DNA of 64,000 nt from Bombyx mori (Eukaryota > Arthropoda > Insecta > Lepidoptera > Bombycidae). Under the pieces are notes generated by a model. That model worked only from the letters and a program-made list of their open reading frames with translations. It did no database searches and was not told the DNA's origin. A program made the position numbers and the translations under genes. This document shows, one piece after another, positions 8,616 through 19,360 of this stretch (position 1 is the first letter of the stretch; every line of letters starts with the position of its first letter). Location of the stretch: assembly GCF_030269925.1 (NCBI RefSeq), contig NC_085129.1:12267501-12331500 (forward strand), given 5' to 3'.

Positions 8616-10241
8616 ATGCAGAACAGTGAAAGTGTCAGTGACAGTGATTTTGTCGGGTTCCTCCGGGAAAGGTACCCGACAATTAGGGCCGAATATTTAG
8701 CCTATAGGGCCTCCCGTGGCAGTCCCTCCCCCCCCGCGTCCGTCGCCGCGTATTTCAACCGTGCCTCGGAGGCACGCCGCGCGCCCCCCGCCGCCGCGTT
8801 AAGTTCGAGCGCACGTTCCGACGATGCGACTCACGAAGCGCCTAGCGCTACCCCCACCCCCGCGCCCGCGTCGGTTACGTCATCACGCGCTACGTCCGCC
8901 GCGACCTCGATCGTTTCAAGTTCAGGCTCCGATACCGAATCGGAGATGGATTTCGAATCCGCGTCCAGCCCTCAGCCCGGAACCTCGGATGGTTTCCAAA
9001 CAGTGACACGTGGAAAGAAGCGTACTCGCGCCGTGGAGTCCCGGAGCTCCACGACGAAACAGACTAAATCCGCGACCGCCTCTCGACCAAAAGTAGTAGT
9101 TACACCGGAGTCGGACTCCGCGCGCCGCGTAACCCCACCGCCGCGTCCCAAGCCCGCGCCCGCTCCCAAAGTAGCTGCCCCGCCCCCGCTGATACTTCAA
9201 GAGAAGACAGCGTGGAATCGCGTGTCCCAGGCCCTTCAGGCAAATAAAATTAACTACACCCATGCGCGTAACGTCGCGCATGGGATTCAGATCAAGGTCG
9301 CAACGCCGGGCGACCATAGGGCCCTCTCAGCATACCTCCGAAAGGAGAACATAGGTTTCCACACCTATGCTCTTCAGGAGGACCGCGAGCTCCGCGTAGT
9401 AATACGCGGAGTCCCTAAGGAGCTAGAAATAGACTACATTAAGGAGGATCTGACCGCTCAGGCCCTCCCGATAGTTAGTGTGCACCGGATGCACAGCGGG
9501 CGGGGCAAACAGCCCTATAATATGATACTCGTGGCGTTAGAACCCACCCCGGAGGCCAAAAAGAAGATCGCATGTCTCACGACAATTTGCGGCCTATCCG
9601 GGATCTCGATCGAAGCCCCCCATAAGCGTGGCACTCCCGGGCAGTGCTACAGGTGCCAACTCTATGGCCACTCAGCGCGTAATTGCCACGCGCGCCCCCG
9701 CTGCGTGAAATGCCTCGGCGATCACGCTACGTTAGATTGCGTTAGAGATAGGGAAACCGCGACCGAACCTCCCAGCTGTGTCCTATGCCTTAAGCAAGGG
9801 CACCCCGCGAACTACCGTGGATGTCCCAGGGCTCCGCGGAAACGTCCAACCCACCCAGCTCCGCGAACCGTCGGCCCAAAGACTTCGGCACCTTCAGTGC
9901 CGAAACCCGCCTTCGTGCCGGCTGCAGTTCCCACGGTCTCGGCGTGGAAAAAGCCGCTGCCGTATACGAAGGCGGGAACGGAAACCGCACCCCCGCCCCC
10001 GCTCGCGACACGCCCCGCGCCTCAGCCCCTGCTCGCACCTCGCCCCGCGCCCGCGTTCCGTCCCCCGCAACCCTCTGCCGCCAACGACTTCGCGCTCGTG
10101 CGCGACTTCGTCACCGCGGTGAACTTCGACCGTCTGCGATCGTTCGCTGACGCTATCCGTAGGTCGACAACCCCCGAACAGCGGCTCGCGGCCGCGTTCG
10201 ATCACATGGACGTTTACGAGTCCGTGTCGCGTACATTATAA
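8616..10241 (+). CDS. LINE-B ORF1, gag-like zinc-knuckle protein
   Basis: A 541-residue nucleic-acid-binding protein when read from the ATG at 8616. The frame is open upstream to an ATG at 8469, but that stretch is occupied by the leader hairpins, so 8616 is preferred. The first ~200 residues are Ser/Pro/Ala-rich and disordered. A folded region with a PRE_C2HC-like segment follows (about residues 205-340). Three CCHC knuckles come next (about 344-404): CYRCQLYGHSARNC, CVKCLGDHATLDC and CVLCLKQGHPANYRGC. A Pro/Ala-rich tail and a short C-terminal helix end the protein. It would package the element RNA into RNPs. Confidence 0.9.
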   Translation: MQNSESVSDSDFVGFLRERYPTIRAEYLAYRASRGSPSPPASVAAYFNRASEARRAPPAAALSSSARSDDATHEAPSATPTPAPASVTSSRATSAATSIVSSSGSDTESEMDFESASSPQPGTSDGFQTVTRGKKRTRAVESRSSTTKQTKSATASRPKVVVTPESDSARRVTPPPRPKPAPAPKVAAPPPLILQEKTAWNRVSQALQANKINYTHARNVAHGIQIKVATPGDHRALSAYLRKENIGFHTYALQEDRELRVVIRGVPKELEIDYIKEDLTAQALPIVSVHRMHSGRGKQPYNMILVALEPTPEAKKKIACLTTICGLSGISIEAPHKRGTPGQCYRCQLYGHSARNCHARPRCVKCLGDHATLDCVRDRETATEPPSCVLCLKQGHPANYRGCPRAPRKRPTHPAPRTVGPKTSAPSVPKPAFVPAAVPTVSAWKKPLPYTKAGTETAPPPPLATRPAPQPLLAPRPAPAFRPPQPSAANDFALVRDFVTAVNFDRLRSFADAIRRSTTPEQRLAAAFDHMDVYESVSRTL

Positions 10242-10259
10242 AATCTTTACCGGTAATCA

Positions 10260-13142
10260 ATGGCGCAAAAAGGTAGAGAAAAACCGTATTCCCTTACGTT
10301 AGCATTCTATAATGCTAACGGACTCGCGCGGCAACGCGATCAAATTTTTGAATTCCTCCGCGATAATCTTGTAGACATTCTATTAGTGCAGGAAACCTGT
10401 CTGAAGCCCTCGCGTCGCGACCCGAAAGTCGCGAACTACGTCATGGTTAGGAATGACAGACTCACCGCCTCCAAAGGCGGGACTGCCATTTACTATAGGC
10501 GGGCCCTGCACGTTGTCCCTCTCGATACTCCCTCGCTCTCACATATCGAGGCGTCAGTGTGCCGTATCTCGCTGACGGGACACCAGCCGATCGTCATCGC
10601 ATCCGTTTATCTCCCCCCGGACAAGCCCCTTCTGAGCAGTGACATCGAGTCACTGTTCGGCATGGGAGACTCCGTCATCCTGGCAGGCGATTTAAATTGC
10701 CACCACACTAGGTGGAACTGCCATCGTACTAACGTTAACGGTAGGCGTCTCGACGCGTTTATAGACGACCTCACCTTTGAAATAGTCGGTCCCCCAACTC
10801 CAACATGTTATCCGTATAACATCGCGCTCCGTCCGAGCACTATAGACCTGGCATTGCTTAGGAACGTAACTCTGCGCTTGCGTTCCATCGAAGCAATGTC
10901 AGAGCTCGACTCAGACCACCGACCTGTCGTTATGCAGCTCGGTCGCCCCCACAACCCAGTCACTGTTACGAGGACCATGGTGGATTGGAATAAGCTGGGC
11001 ACGTGCCTAGCCGACACCGCTCCGCCAATCCTCCCTTACGGCCCGGATTCGAATCTATCCCCCGAGGACACCGTCGAATCCGTAAACATCATTACCGATC
11101 ACATCTCTTCCGCGATCATTAGATCTTCTAAAGAAGTCGATGTGGAGGACAGCTTCCACCGCATCAGACTGTCTCCCGATCTTAGGAATCTCTTAAGAGT
11201 TAGGAACGCGGCAATCCGGGCCTACGATCGTCTTCCCACGCATTCAAACCGGATTCAGATGCGTCGTCTACAACGCGAAGTCCACTCCCGCTTAAGCGAC
11301 GCGCGTAACGATAATTGGCATAGTTATTTAGAACAACTCGCGCCCTCCCACCAAGCATACTGGCGACTAGCTAGGACTCTCAAATCCGAAACTACCGCTA
11401 CTATGCCTCCCCTCGTACGCCCTTCAGGCCAACCACCGGCATTCGATGACGAAGACAAGGCTGAGCTGCTGGCCGATGCACTGCAAGAGCAGTGCACCAC
11501 CAGCACTCAACACGCGGACCCCGAACACACCGAGTTAGTCGACAGGGAGGTCGAGCGCAGAGCTTCCCTGCCGCCCTCGGACGCGTTACCCCCCATTACC
11601 ACCGACGAAGTTAGAGACGCGATCCACAACCTACAACCTAGGAAGGCACCCGGCTCCGACGGCATCCACAACCGCGCGCTTAAACTCTTGCCAGTCCAAC
11701 TGATAGCAATGTTGGCTACAATTTTAAATGCCGCTATGACGCACTGCATCTTTCCCGCGGTGTGGAAAGAAGCGGACGTTATCGGTATACATAAGCCGGG
11801 CAAACCGACAAACGAAACTTCTAGTTACCGTCCGATTAGTCTCCTCTCGACGATAGGAAAAATTTACGAACGGCTCCTTAGGAAACGCCTCTGGGATTTT
11901 GTTACCGCGAACAAAATTCTCATAGACGAACAGTTCGGATTCCGCTCAAAACACTCGTGCGTACAACAAGTGCACCGCCTCACGGAGCACATTCTGATAG
12001 GACTAAATAGGCGTAAACAAATCCCGACCGGCGCCCTCTTCTTCGACATCGCGAAGGCGTTCGACAAAGTCTGGCACAACGGTTTAATTTATAAACTGTA
12101 CAACATGGGAGTGCCAGACAGACTCGTGCTCATCATACGAGACTTCTTGTCGAACCGTTCGTTTCGATATCGAGTAGAGGGAACTCGTTCTCGTCCCCGT
12201 CAACTGACCGCCGGAGTCCCGCAAGGCTCCGCGCTCTCCCCGTTATTATTTAGTTTGTATATCAATGATATACCCCGGTCTCCTGAGACCCATCTAGCGC
12301 TCTTCGCCGATGACACGGCTATCTACTACTCGTGTAGGAAGATGTCGCTGCTTCATCGGCGACTCCAGATCGCAGTAGCCACCCTGGGACAGTGGTTCCG
12401 GAAGTGGCGAATAGACATCAACCCCACGAAAAGCGCAGCGGTGCTCTTCAAAAGGGGTCGCCCTCCGAACATCACTTCGAGCATCCCACTCCGTAGTAGG
12501 CGCGCAAACACCTCCGCCGTTAGTCCCATCACTCTCTTTGGCCAGCCCATTCCGTGGGTCTCGAAGGTCAAATATCTAGGCGTCACCCTCGACAGAGGGA
12601 TGACATTCCGTCCCCATATAAAAACGGTACGCGACCGCGCCGCGTTTATTCTAGGACGACTCTATCCAATGCTTTGTAGTCGAAGCAAACTGTCCCTCCG
12701 TAATAAGGTAACTCTCTACAAAACTTGTATACGCCCCGTCATGACGTATGCAAGCGTAGTGTTCGCTCACGCAGCCCGCACCAACTTGAAATCCCTTCAG
12801 GTTATTCAATCACGATTCTGCAGGATAGCCGTCGGAGCGCCTTGGTTCCTTAGGAATGTGGATCTCCACGACGACCTGGAGCTCGACTCTTTTAGTAAGT
12901 ATCTACAGTCGGCATCGCTGCGCCATTTTGAGAAGGCGGCACGACATGAGAACCCTCTCATCGTAGCCGCTGGAAATTACATACCCGACCCAGTAGACCG
13001 AATGGTAAACCGTCGACGTCGCCCAAAGCACGTCATTACGGATCCTCCTGATCCATTAACGGTGCTTTTAGGCACCACAAGCACCGGTCACCGTCCTCGT
13101 CGAACCCGTCGCTTGCGACGAAGGGCTCGACGAGCGAACTAA
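10260..13142 (+). CDS. LINE-B ORF2, endonuclease/reverse transcriptase
   Basis: A 960-residue intact ORF. It starts with an APE-type endonuclease (FYNANGLARQ near residue 17, LLVQETCLKP near 45, GDLNCHHTRWN near 145, DSDHRPV near 218). The RT follows, with DIAKAFDKVWH near 595, GVPQGSALSPLLFSLYIND near 655 and the catalytic FADD near 682. No RNase H is apparent. The C-terminus is very basic. ORF2 starts 18 nt after the ORF1 stop, in the same frame, with a second in-frame TAA between them, so expression needs reinitiation or internal entry. Confidence 0.95.
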   Translation: MAQKGREKPYSLTLAFYNANGLARQRDQIFEFLRDNLVDILLVQETCLKPSRRDPKVANYVMVRNDRLTASKGGTAIYYRRALHVVPLDTPSLSHIEASVCRISLTGHQPIVIASVYLPPDKPLLSSDIESLFGMGDSVILAGDLNCHHTRWNCHRTNVNGRRLDAFIDDLTFEIVGPPTPTCYPYNIALRPSTIDLALLRNVTLRLRSIEAMSELDSDHRPVVMQLGRPHNPVTVTRTMVDWNKLGTCLADTAPPILPYGPDSNLSPEDTVESVNIITDHISSAIIRSSKEVDVEDSFHRIRLSPDLRNLLRVRNAAIRAYDRLPTHSNRIQMRRLQREVHSRLSDARNDNWHSYLEQLAPSHQAYWRLARTLKSETTATMPPLVRPSGQPPAFDDEDKAELLADALQEQCTTSTQHADPEHTELVDREVERRASLPPSDALPPITTDEVRDAIHNLQPRKAPGSDGIHNRALKLLPVQLIAMLATILNAAMTHCIFPAVWKEADVIGIHKPGKPTNETSSYRPISLLSTIGKIYERLLRKRLWDFVTANKILIDEQFGFRSKHSCVQQVHRLTEHILIGLNRRKQIPTGALFFDIAKAFDKVWHNGLIYKLYNMGVPDRLVLIIRDFLSNRSFRYRVEGTRSRPRQLTAGVPQGSALSPLLFSLYINDIPRSPETHLALFADDTAIYYSCRKMSLLHRRLQIAVATLGQWFRKWRIDINPTKSAAVLFKRGRPPNITSSIPLRSRRANTSAVSPITLFGQPIPWVSKVKYLGVTLDRGMTFRPHIKTVRDRAAFILGRLYPMLCSRSKLSLRNKVTLYKTCIRPVMTYASVVFAHAARTNLKSLQVIQSRFCRIAVGAPWFLRNVDLHDDLELDSFSKYLQSASLRHFEKAARHENPLIVAAGNYIPDPVDRMVNRRRRPKHVITDPPDPLTVLLGTTSTGHRPRRTRRLRRRARRAN

Positions 13143-13355
13143 CCCATAGACACAGCCCACTGAGTTTCTCGCCGGATCTTCTCAGTGGGTCGCGTTTCCG
13201 ATCCGGTGGTAGATTCAGCGAAGCACTGCTCTTGCTAGGGTCAGTGTTAGCAACTCTCCGGTTGAGCCCCGCGAGCTCACCTACTAACGTTAGGGTGAAG
13301 CTGAAATAGCCTCTCAAGGCTATCAGCATAGGTAGGAAAAAAAAAAAAAAAAAAA
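13143..13355 (+). other. LINE-B 3' UTR and poly(A) tail
   Basis: It contains an inverted repeat around the cccactgagtttctc / tctcagtggg motif and ends with ctctcaaggctatcagcata, then an A-run. This block is the part most often retained in truncated copies elsewhere in the window. Confidence 0.85.
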
Positions 13356-13366
13356 TTGTAATATTC
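13356..13366 (+). repeat. LINE-B target-site duplication, right copy
   Basis: Identical to 8051-8061. Confidence 0.9.
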
Positions 13367-13652
13367 GACGCACGGGACTTAATTTGGCGAACACCTTACA
13401 CCTTATTAGGGACGAAGCGTACAGCCCAAATGAGTAATTAGGACCTTAAATAGCTGTCCAAGATACGGGTCCCAATTGTCGTTTAGCAAGACTCTACTAC
13501 CTGTAATTTATTACGGAAAATCACAGGAGACAACCAACTTGCGTATTTTAATTAATGGTTGACCTAAAACATAGCTGTTTTTGTTTAATACAAACATATA
13601 TTTAACGTGTTATAATTTATAAACAAAAATAAGGAGACACAGCTAACGATAT

Positions 13653-13800
13653 CGTAATGGTGAAAATAAAAAAGACATATTATGTAAGCTGTTACAATAT
13701 GATTTTATAATAGTTTTAAGAATATAATTATCGCCTTCCGGGCTTAGTGATCCTGACAGAATAATTTATCTGTGTTATTGAATCTATATTTGGTAATTCA
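13653..13800 (+). repeat. unclassified ~150-bp repeat, copy 2
   Basis: Matches 1778-1930 over its length with scattered differences; family unknown. Confidence 0.7.
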
Positions 13801-15507
13801 CCTTTTTCTGACACGTACAGACATATCAGGTTTCTTTTGGTTGGGGGCTCTGAATATTGAACGTTTAAGTATAACCCTTATCTATTGAATTGAATTCAGT
13901 TTGGTTCTCAACTAGATTTTTCATTGCTCTTTAATTTCTCCAATAAATAATAGACATGCTATTTTTTTAGGTTTTTGCAAGTTCTTTCCACGCGGTGTAA
14001 ATATCATGAAATATTAAAGATAATGACAAGTAGGTACACGTACGGAGAGGCCTTAGTGTGGGAAGCAATTTTCCGTCACTTACACGCGGTTTATGAGTTT
14101 GGCCCGACGAAATGAGATATATAGTGTCAGTTGACCCGAGAAAAGCTATTTTGACATCTAATATCCCACGTTGCCGCGATGCAGAAATATTTTAAGTTGT
14201 TTTCTGTTGTATTAATAGCTTTTTTGAACTCAAGTTTGTATGTTTTAGGATCACGTTTGCATGTCTTTAAGACACAGTGATGACAACAAAGTTTATATAT
14301 GCTTAGGCTTGAAGCTTGCAGACAACGGAATAGAATTGCTTTAGAAATAAAATAAAAATATATGTTTCGGTGTTTTTTTTTTCTAGAGAATTATAAGATG
14401 TCTAATAGACCTTTCTGCAATTGAAACTACTTTCACGGCTTAATCTTGTAGACTTAACTTCCAAAGCCAGGAAATTAATACACAGATTGCAATAGTTCAC
14501 TTCATTTTGTACTGCTTTATTTGTAGCTCCGCTTGTACAATCTTTAGATATCTGCTCACTACAGAATACATCGCTTTTTCTCCCGTTTTTTCAGACTACC
14601 GCCTTTTTTATTATGTCACGTCCCCACTACTGCCATTGCTCCCACCAACAGTGTTGCTATTTGGCAATCCAAAAAATATCTTAATTTTAACATGATAAAT
14701 TTTTTTTTAATTATTTTACAAATCTCGTGTTTTTTTTATTGTCATTATATTATTTCTGATGCTTCGGATACTTCACTGTTTTCGTGGGCGAAGATGACTC
14801 AGTCGTCAAAAGTGTTCGAAATGTTGGAAATAATACAACGACAGTAAAAAGGCGACGTTAAACCATGAAAATAACTTTAATTATGTCTACGACTTGCAAA
14901 AACCGAGGAAAATACTATCTGTTTATGTTACCGGAAGTTTTATACATGAGGCCACGACGACTTCAAATGGTCATTCAGCAGTTTATCTGATGATAGGCGA
15001 ATATATCCTTGTCCGATTTTTATTGACTCGACAAAAGTTTTCTTGAAACTTTATAATTTTATTAGAAAACTTTACTTTTTCTTCATCAGAATCCGTATAT
15101 AAAAATAATCCGAAATATTAGGGTAAACATGATTTACCCTTCTCAAAGACAATTAGGCTGAAGTGTTCCGACCTCCATTCTTCTCTTTTGTACAAATTGA
15201 ACAATCACTCTAATGGAAATCTAATTGAATTGAATCATTACTAGTTCTCAAACTGTTTTTTTTTCTTGCGTACAGTTGACTTTGTTTTTTTTTTATTGTA
15301 TAGACGTATGACGAGATCTCATTGCTCATATTCTGGTATTAAGTGGTTATTAGACCTTATAACAATGTAAATATCAGATAATTTTAAACTAATATGCATA
15401 AAAAATAAATTAGTTAATAAGTAAACAAATAAAATTTGTACGTGTCAACTCATTATTTTATAACAATCCACTAAGTGAAACTTAGAACCCCTGTTTAGTC
15501 TACAATA
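13801..15507. other. non-coding DNA, nothing recognised
   Basis: AT-rich, with T- and A-runs and no domain-bearing open frame. Confidence 0.5.
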
Positions 15508-15896
15508 TCTAATATATAAAATTCTCGTGTCACAATGTTCGTTCCCATACTCCTCCGAAACCGCTTGACCGATTCTCATGAAATTTTTTATGCATATTCA
15601 GTAAGCCTGAGAATCGGCTACTATCTATTTTTCATACCCCTAAGTGATTAGGGTTGTCCACCCCTAACATATTTTTTTTTATTTGGACTTTTTTTTTTGT
15701 TATAATGAGGTATTATGTGGTTGAATGAGGTTTTGTTATTTTTATTATATATTCCCTCATCGTTCACAGCGCTACATCCCTCTTTCACTCATTTACCACA
15801 TCCTTACAAACTTGCAATAAGTTAGTTTTTTTTTCTACACTAGAAATTCCCCAGAAATCTTATATTTGGCAAAACAATGTTTGCCGGGTCAGCTAG
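15508..15896 (+). mobile_element. Helitron-like element, family H-C
   Basis: It starts TCTAATATATAAAATTCTCG and ends gccgggtcagCTAG. A subterminal hairpin (ggcaaa...tttgcc) lies just before the end, and the element is flanked by A and T. It encodes no protein. The terminal gggtcagctag is shared with family H-D on the opposite strand at 21652 and 25001. Confidence 0.75.
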
Positions 15897-16237
15897 TAGT
15901 TAATAATATTTTTGTTCGGATCGCCATATTTTTTACATCAATAACCATTTTAGAATAGCACTGCAATATATTCTTTTATTACTGTGCATTATTCGCACAC
16001 GTTGCGTAAGTCGTAAAGTGAAATTGATATATCCGGATGTGTTTATCAGTTTTAATTTGTAATTCAACACGTGCCCGCATGAATGTGTATTAGATTTATT
16101 GTTGTTAGTGTAGCGCAGCGGTGTCACGTGCGATTCGTTAACGCATAATTGTGGGTTCGAGAATTGGCACGTAAATGTTGGCCTAAAGGAATTTTTTTTT
16201 TTACGGGTATTTTTTTTAGAGAGAGACTTCGTATTAA
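15897..16237. other. non-coding DNA
   Basis: Nothing recognised. Confidence 0.4.
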
Positions 16238-16501
16238 ATGTTTATCGAAGTCTTCCAATCTAAATCTCAAATTAAAAAATATATTGTGTTTACAATTAAA
16301 AATCGAATTAATATAGAAATTACTTTACTCAAAAGACTCAAAAGACTCTCCAAACGCTTGAAGGAAGCTACACGTGATGCTAAAGCTGGCTGGTACTTTG
16401 CACAGGGAGTGAGTCTGGCTGTCCAACGAGGTAGCGCAGCCAGTATCTTCGGAACTGTGCCTGCTTCAAGCGCATTAGAAGATTTGTTCTATATACTGTA
16501 A
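16238..16501 (+). CDS. possible 87-residue coding fragment, unrecognised
   Basis: This open frame ends with a stretch of ordinary protein-like composition (a K/R-rich helix, then GWYFAQGVSLAVQRGSAASI, and an end in DLFYIL before the stop). That is unlike the low-complexity shadows around it. I do not recognise the family. It could be the last exon or remnant of a host gene or of a transposon ORF, because the first ~25 residues look non-coding. No splice partner was found. Confidence 0.3.
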   Translation: MFIEVFQSKSQIKKYIVFTIKNRINIEITLLKRLKRLSKRLKEATRDAKAGWYFAQGVSLAVQRGSAASIFGTVPASSALEDLFYIL

Positions 16502-16659
16502 GAATTGATTGATGTTAAATAAATTGTTAAAAAATAATAATATAATAAATACTCAAATGGTTGTAATAAACCAAACTGCGTATCTCAATAGTAAACGATA
16601 GGAAAAATAGTTCATAAAATAAATAGGACATTGTGCTTAAATAATTTGATAAGTATTTT

Positions 16660-16850
16660 ACTGGTGGTTCTGTGAGCTCGGAAGGGTAGATACCATTGCT
16701 TATTTCTGCCGTGAAGCAGTAATCCGTTTCGATTTGAAGGGTGGGGCAGTCAATGTACTAAAAACTGAGACATATAACTCATGTTTCGGTATAAGTAGGG
16801 ACATCTCCTTTAATTACGTCTATGGGTTCCGGTGACTAATTAAGAACAAG
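16660..16850 (+). mobile_element. diverged Bm1-like SINE
   Basis: The SINE body can be followed with many substitutions and deletions, indicating an old copy. It is directly followed by a younger copy in the same orientation. Confidence 0.75.
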
Positions 16851-16855
16851 TAGGC

Positions 16856-17105
16856 GGTGGTAGGACCTCTTGTGAGTCCGCGCGGTTAGGTACCACCACC
16901 CTGCCTATTCTGCCGTGAAGCAGTAATGCGTTTCGGTTTGAAAGATAGGGCAGCCGTTGTAACTATACCTACTTGAGACCTTAGAATTTATATCTCAAGG
17001 TGGGTGGCGCATAACGTTGTAGATGTCTATGGGTTCCAGTAATCACTAAACACCAGTTGGGATGTGAGCTCATCCACCCATCTAAGCAAAAAAATAAAAA
17101 TAAAA
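16856..17105 (+). mobile_element. Bm1-like SINE
   Basis: The body is present from ggtggtaggacctcttgtga to the A-rich tail and abuts the older copy upstream. Confidence 0.88.
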
Positions 17106-17447
17106 AAGGCCGTTAGCTCGATCGTCCGATTAAGCAAAAAAAAAACATGAATTAAATGTAATAATTCGTAATAACGTTGTGTGGAACGTCCGTGAGTTAG
17201 CCTTTTAAGCCTAAGCTAGGTCAAACGCCAAGCGGTCTGTTAGAGAAATTCCCTTCGACGCATGTAGCTCCTTTGAATTCATATGAAAAGGAAGTGAAAT
17301 CGGGTTACTCGCACAAAAGCATATAAGAAGGTTGTAGTAAACCGAGATCGTGTTACATGAAATACGTTTATGTTGTTGATACGAGAACGATCGCTTTAAG
17401 TAGCTTTTGCTTTGGTGTTGGTATTTTGATCTGCTTTTATTAACCAA

Positions 17448-17669
17448 CTAGCGACCCGCCCTGGCTTCGCTTCGGAAACTGTAATTTATTATTGATTTCT
17501 CCACTATTTAATGCATGTTATTATACATATAAACCTTCCTCTTCAATCACTCTATCTATTAAAAAAAACCGCATCAAAATCCGTTGCGTAGTTTTAAAGA
17601 TTTAAGCATATATAGGGACAGACAGATATAGGGACAGAGAAAGCGACTTTGTTTTATACTATGTAGTGA
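17448..17669 (-). mobile_element. Helitron-like element, family H-E
   Basis: Read on the minus strand it starts TCACTACATAGTATAAAACA and ends gggcgggtcgCTAG. A hairpin (ccgaagcgaagccagg region) precedes the end. Non-coding. Confidence 0.7.
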
Positions 17670-18113
17670 TCAAGTGATGAATGAATGCATATATCGGAGT
17701 TTACGAATAGCTACGAATAAACTCATCGACGTTGACATCATTACTCAGATATCCTTTAATCATTAAAACATATATTAATTTTTATTCAGTTACTTTGTTT
17801 GGGTAGACATAATTCGATAGTGTATAATATAAATTTATTATTAATTATGAACATAATTAAAAAAATAAAGTATATTTTCGAATATGACTAAAATGTAGTG
17901 GACTTTATTTAACGTATACTCCTTCATATGTACCAAATTTAAGTATGATGTCAGTGGGGCGAATTCCTATGGGGATAATTATTAGCAGATTATTTAACAC
18001 TTTTAACTGCAAGACAGGATTTTCTGCTTCGTTTTAAAGACCAGAAACACACCAAAAAGTACAAATAGCATTTTCAATTTGGCAGCACTGCGAAAATCTA
18101 TCATGGGTTGTAG
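17670..18113. other. non-coding DNA
   Basis: AT-rich; nothing recognised. Confidence 0.4.
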
Positions 18114-18335
18114 GGTTCACAAGAGGTCCTACCATCAGTTATTACGTAATTTATAATTTTGCGGGTAAAATTTTTATTACACAATGTTATTCCTTCACCG
18201 TGGAAGTCAATCGTGAACATTTGTTAAGTATGTATTTCATTAGGAAAATTGGTACCCGCCTGCGGGATTCGAACACCGTTACATGGCTTGATATGAATGC
18301 ACCGGACGTCTTATCCTTTAGGCCACGACGACTTT
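18114..18335 (-). mobile_element. Bm1-like SINE, 5' half with tRNA-derived head
   Basis: On the minus strand this carries the head (ggcctaaaggataagacg A-box region and a gtgttcgaatcccgc B-box-like motif). The start of the body follows, and the copy breaks off after tgatggtaggacctcttgtg. The 3' half is absent. Confidence 0.75.
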
Positions 18336-18447
18336 TATTATATTTATTATAATAATATTACAAAGCTCCACATTATTCCACAGTATAAGATAGTTTTTCT
18401 ATGGGTTATTATTCTATGGTTAGTCTATGGGCTCCAGTAACCACTTA

Positions 18448-18700
18448 TTTTTTTTTTTTTTTTTTATTGCTTAGATGTGTGGACGAGCTCCTAGCCCACC
18501 TGGTGTTAAGTGGTTACTGGAGCCCATAGACATCTACAACGTAAATGCGCCACACACCTTGAGATATAGTTCTAAGGTCTCAGTATAGTCACAACGGCTG
18601 CCCCACCCTTCAAACCGAAACGCATTACTGCTTCACGGCAGAAATAGGCGGGGCCGTGGTACCTACCCGTGCAGACTCACAAGAGGTCCTACCACCAGTA
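18448..18700 (-). mobile_element. Bm1-like SINE
   Basis: Body with a long poly(A) tail (a T-run on the plus strand). The 26 bp just before the T-run (18421-18446) are a plus-strand piece of the same family, so the two lie in opposite orientation. Confidence 0.88.
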
Positions 18701-19091
18701 AACCGTCTAAGGCAGTAAAAGATACATAATAATAATAAAAAAATGACAACTAATAATCTATTGATTTCCCAGACAAGACGGTATTCGGTTAAATTGAAAA
18801 CGCTGAGTTTTGTACGAGAATTCGTTTCTACTCAATTTTCCATTTTCCGTCGAATCTCAGATTAATATCCGGCACTGACTATATATAGCTTGACATATAC
18901 GAGTACAAACAACATAGGTTTGTGACTTATCAAGTCAATTAGATTTTTAATTGCATTTGAATAACCACTTATTGTCATCTGATCGTGAGTTTTCATCGAT
19001 GCTCATGGACGTTATCGATGTCAAGGGTTCAGCTAAGCTAAGCCACTATGTAATGCTCATGAGTATTTTTAAACCTCATTGAGAAAACTGT

Positions 19092-19192
19092 TTCAAGATG
19101 GGTGATGGTATTCACGTTGTTGATATCCATAGATTCCGACAACCACTTAACACCAGATGAACCGTGAGGACATTAATGAAAGCAATAAAAAA
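19092..19192 (+). mobile_element. old 3' SINE fragment
   Basis: The diverged 3' third of the SINE body ends in gcaataaaaaag. Confidence 0.6.
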
Positions 19193-19360
19193 GCTCTAAG
19201 CCAAAGTTTCCTCTTACTTCATACATATGAAATAAAATATGCTTAAAAACCAAATATTTTTCATAAATAATTTTTAATTTTGAACGAGAATCAAACGCAT
19301 TAGTGGCTAGAATAATAAATAACACGAGATGTGCTCTAAGTGACTAACCATTTTACGGGC

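Larger units (their letters stand above)
8062..13355 (+). mobile_element. LINE-B, complete jockey-type non-LTR retrotransposon
   Basis: A 5294-bp element with a 5' UTR, gag-like ORF1, EN/RT ORF2, a 3' UTR and a poly(A) tail, flanked by a perfect 11-bp target-site duplication. Both ORFs are open. The PRE_C2HC-type region plus triple CCHC knuckles in ORF1, together with the EN-RT ORF2 lacking RNase H, fit the jockey clade. Truncated 3' relatives lie at 44690, 46463 (minus), 51184 (minus), 52167 and 53862, with a more distant one at 39240. Confidence 0.93.

Noticed and set aside
18244..18335. A tRNA gene
   Set aside because: The A- and B-box-like sequence belongs to the tRNA-derived head of a SINE. 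It has no acceptor stem, and the SINE body follows.
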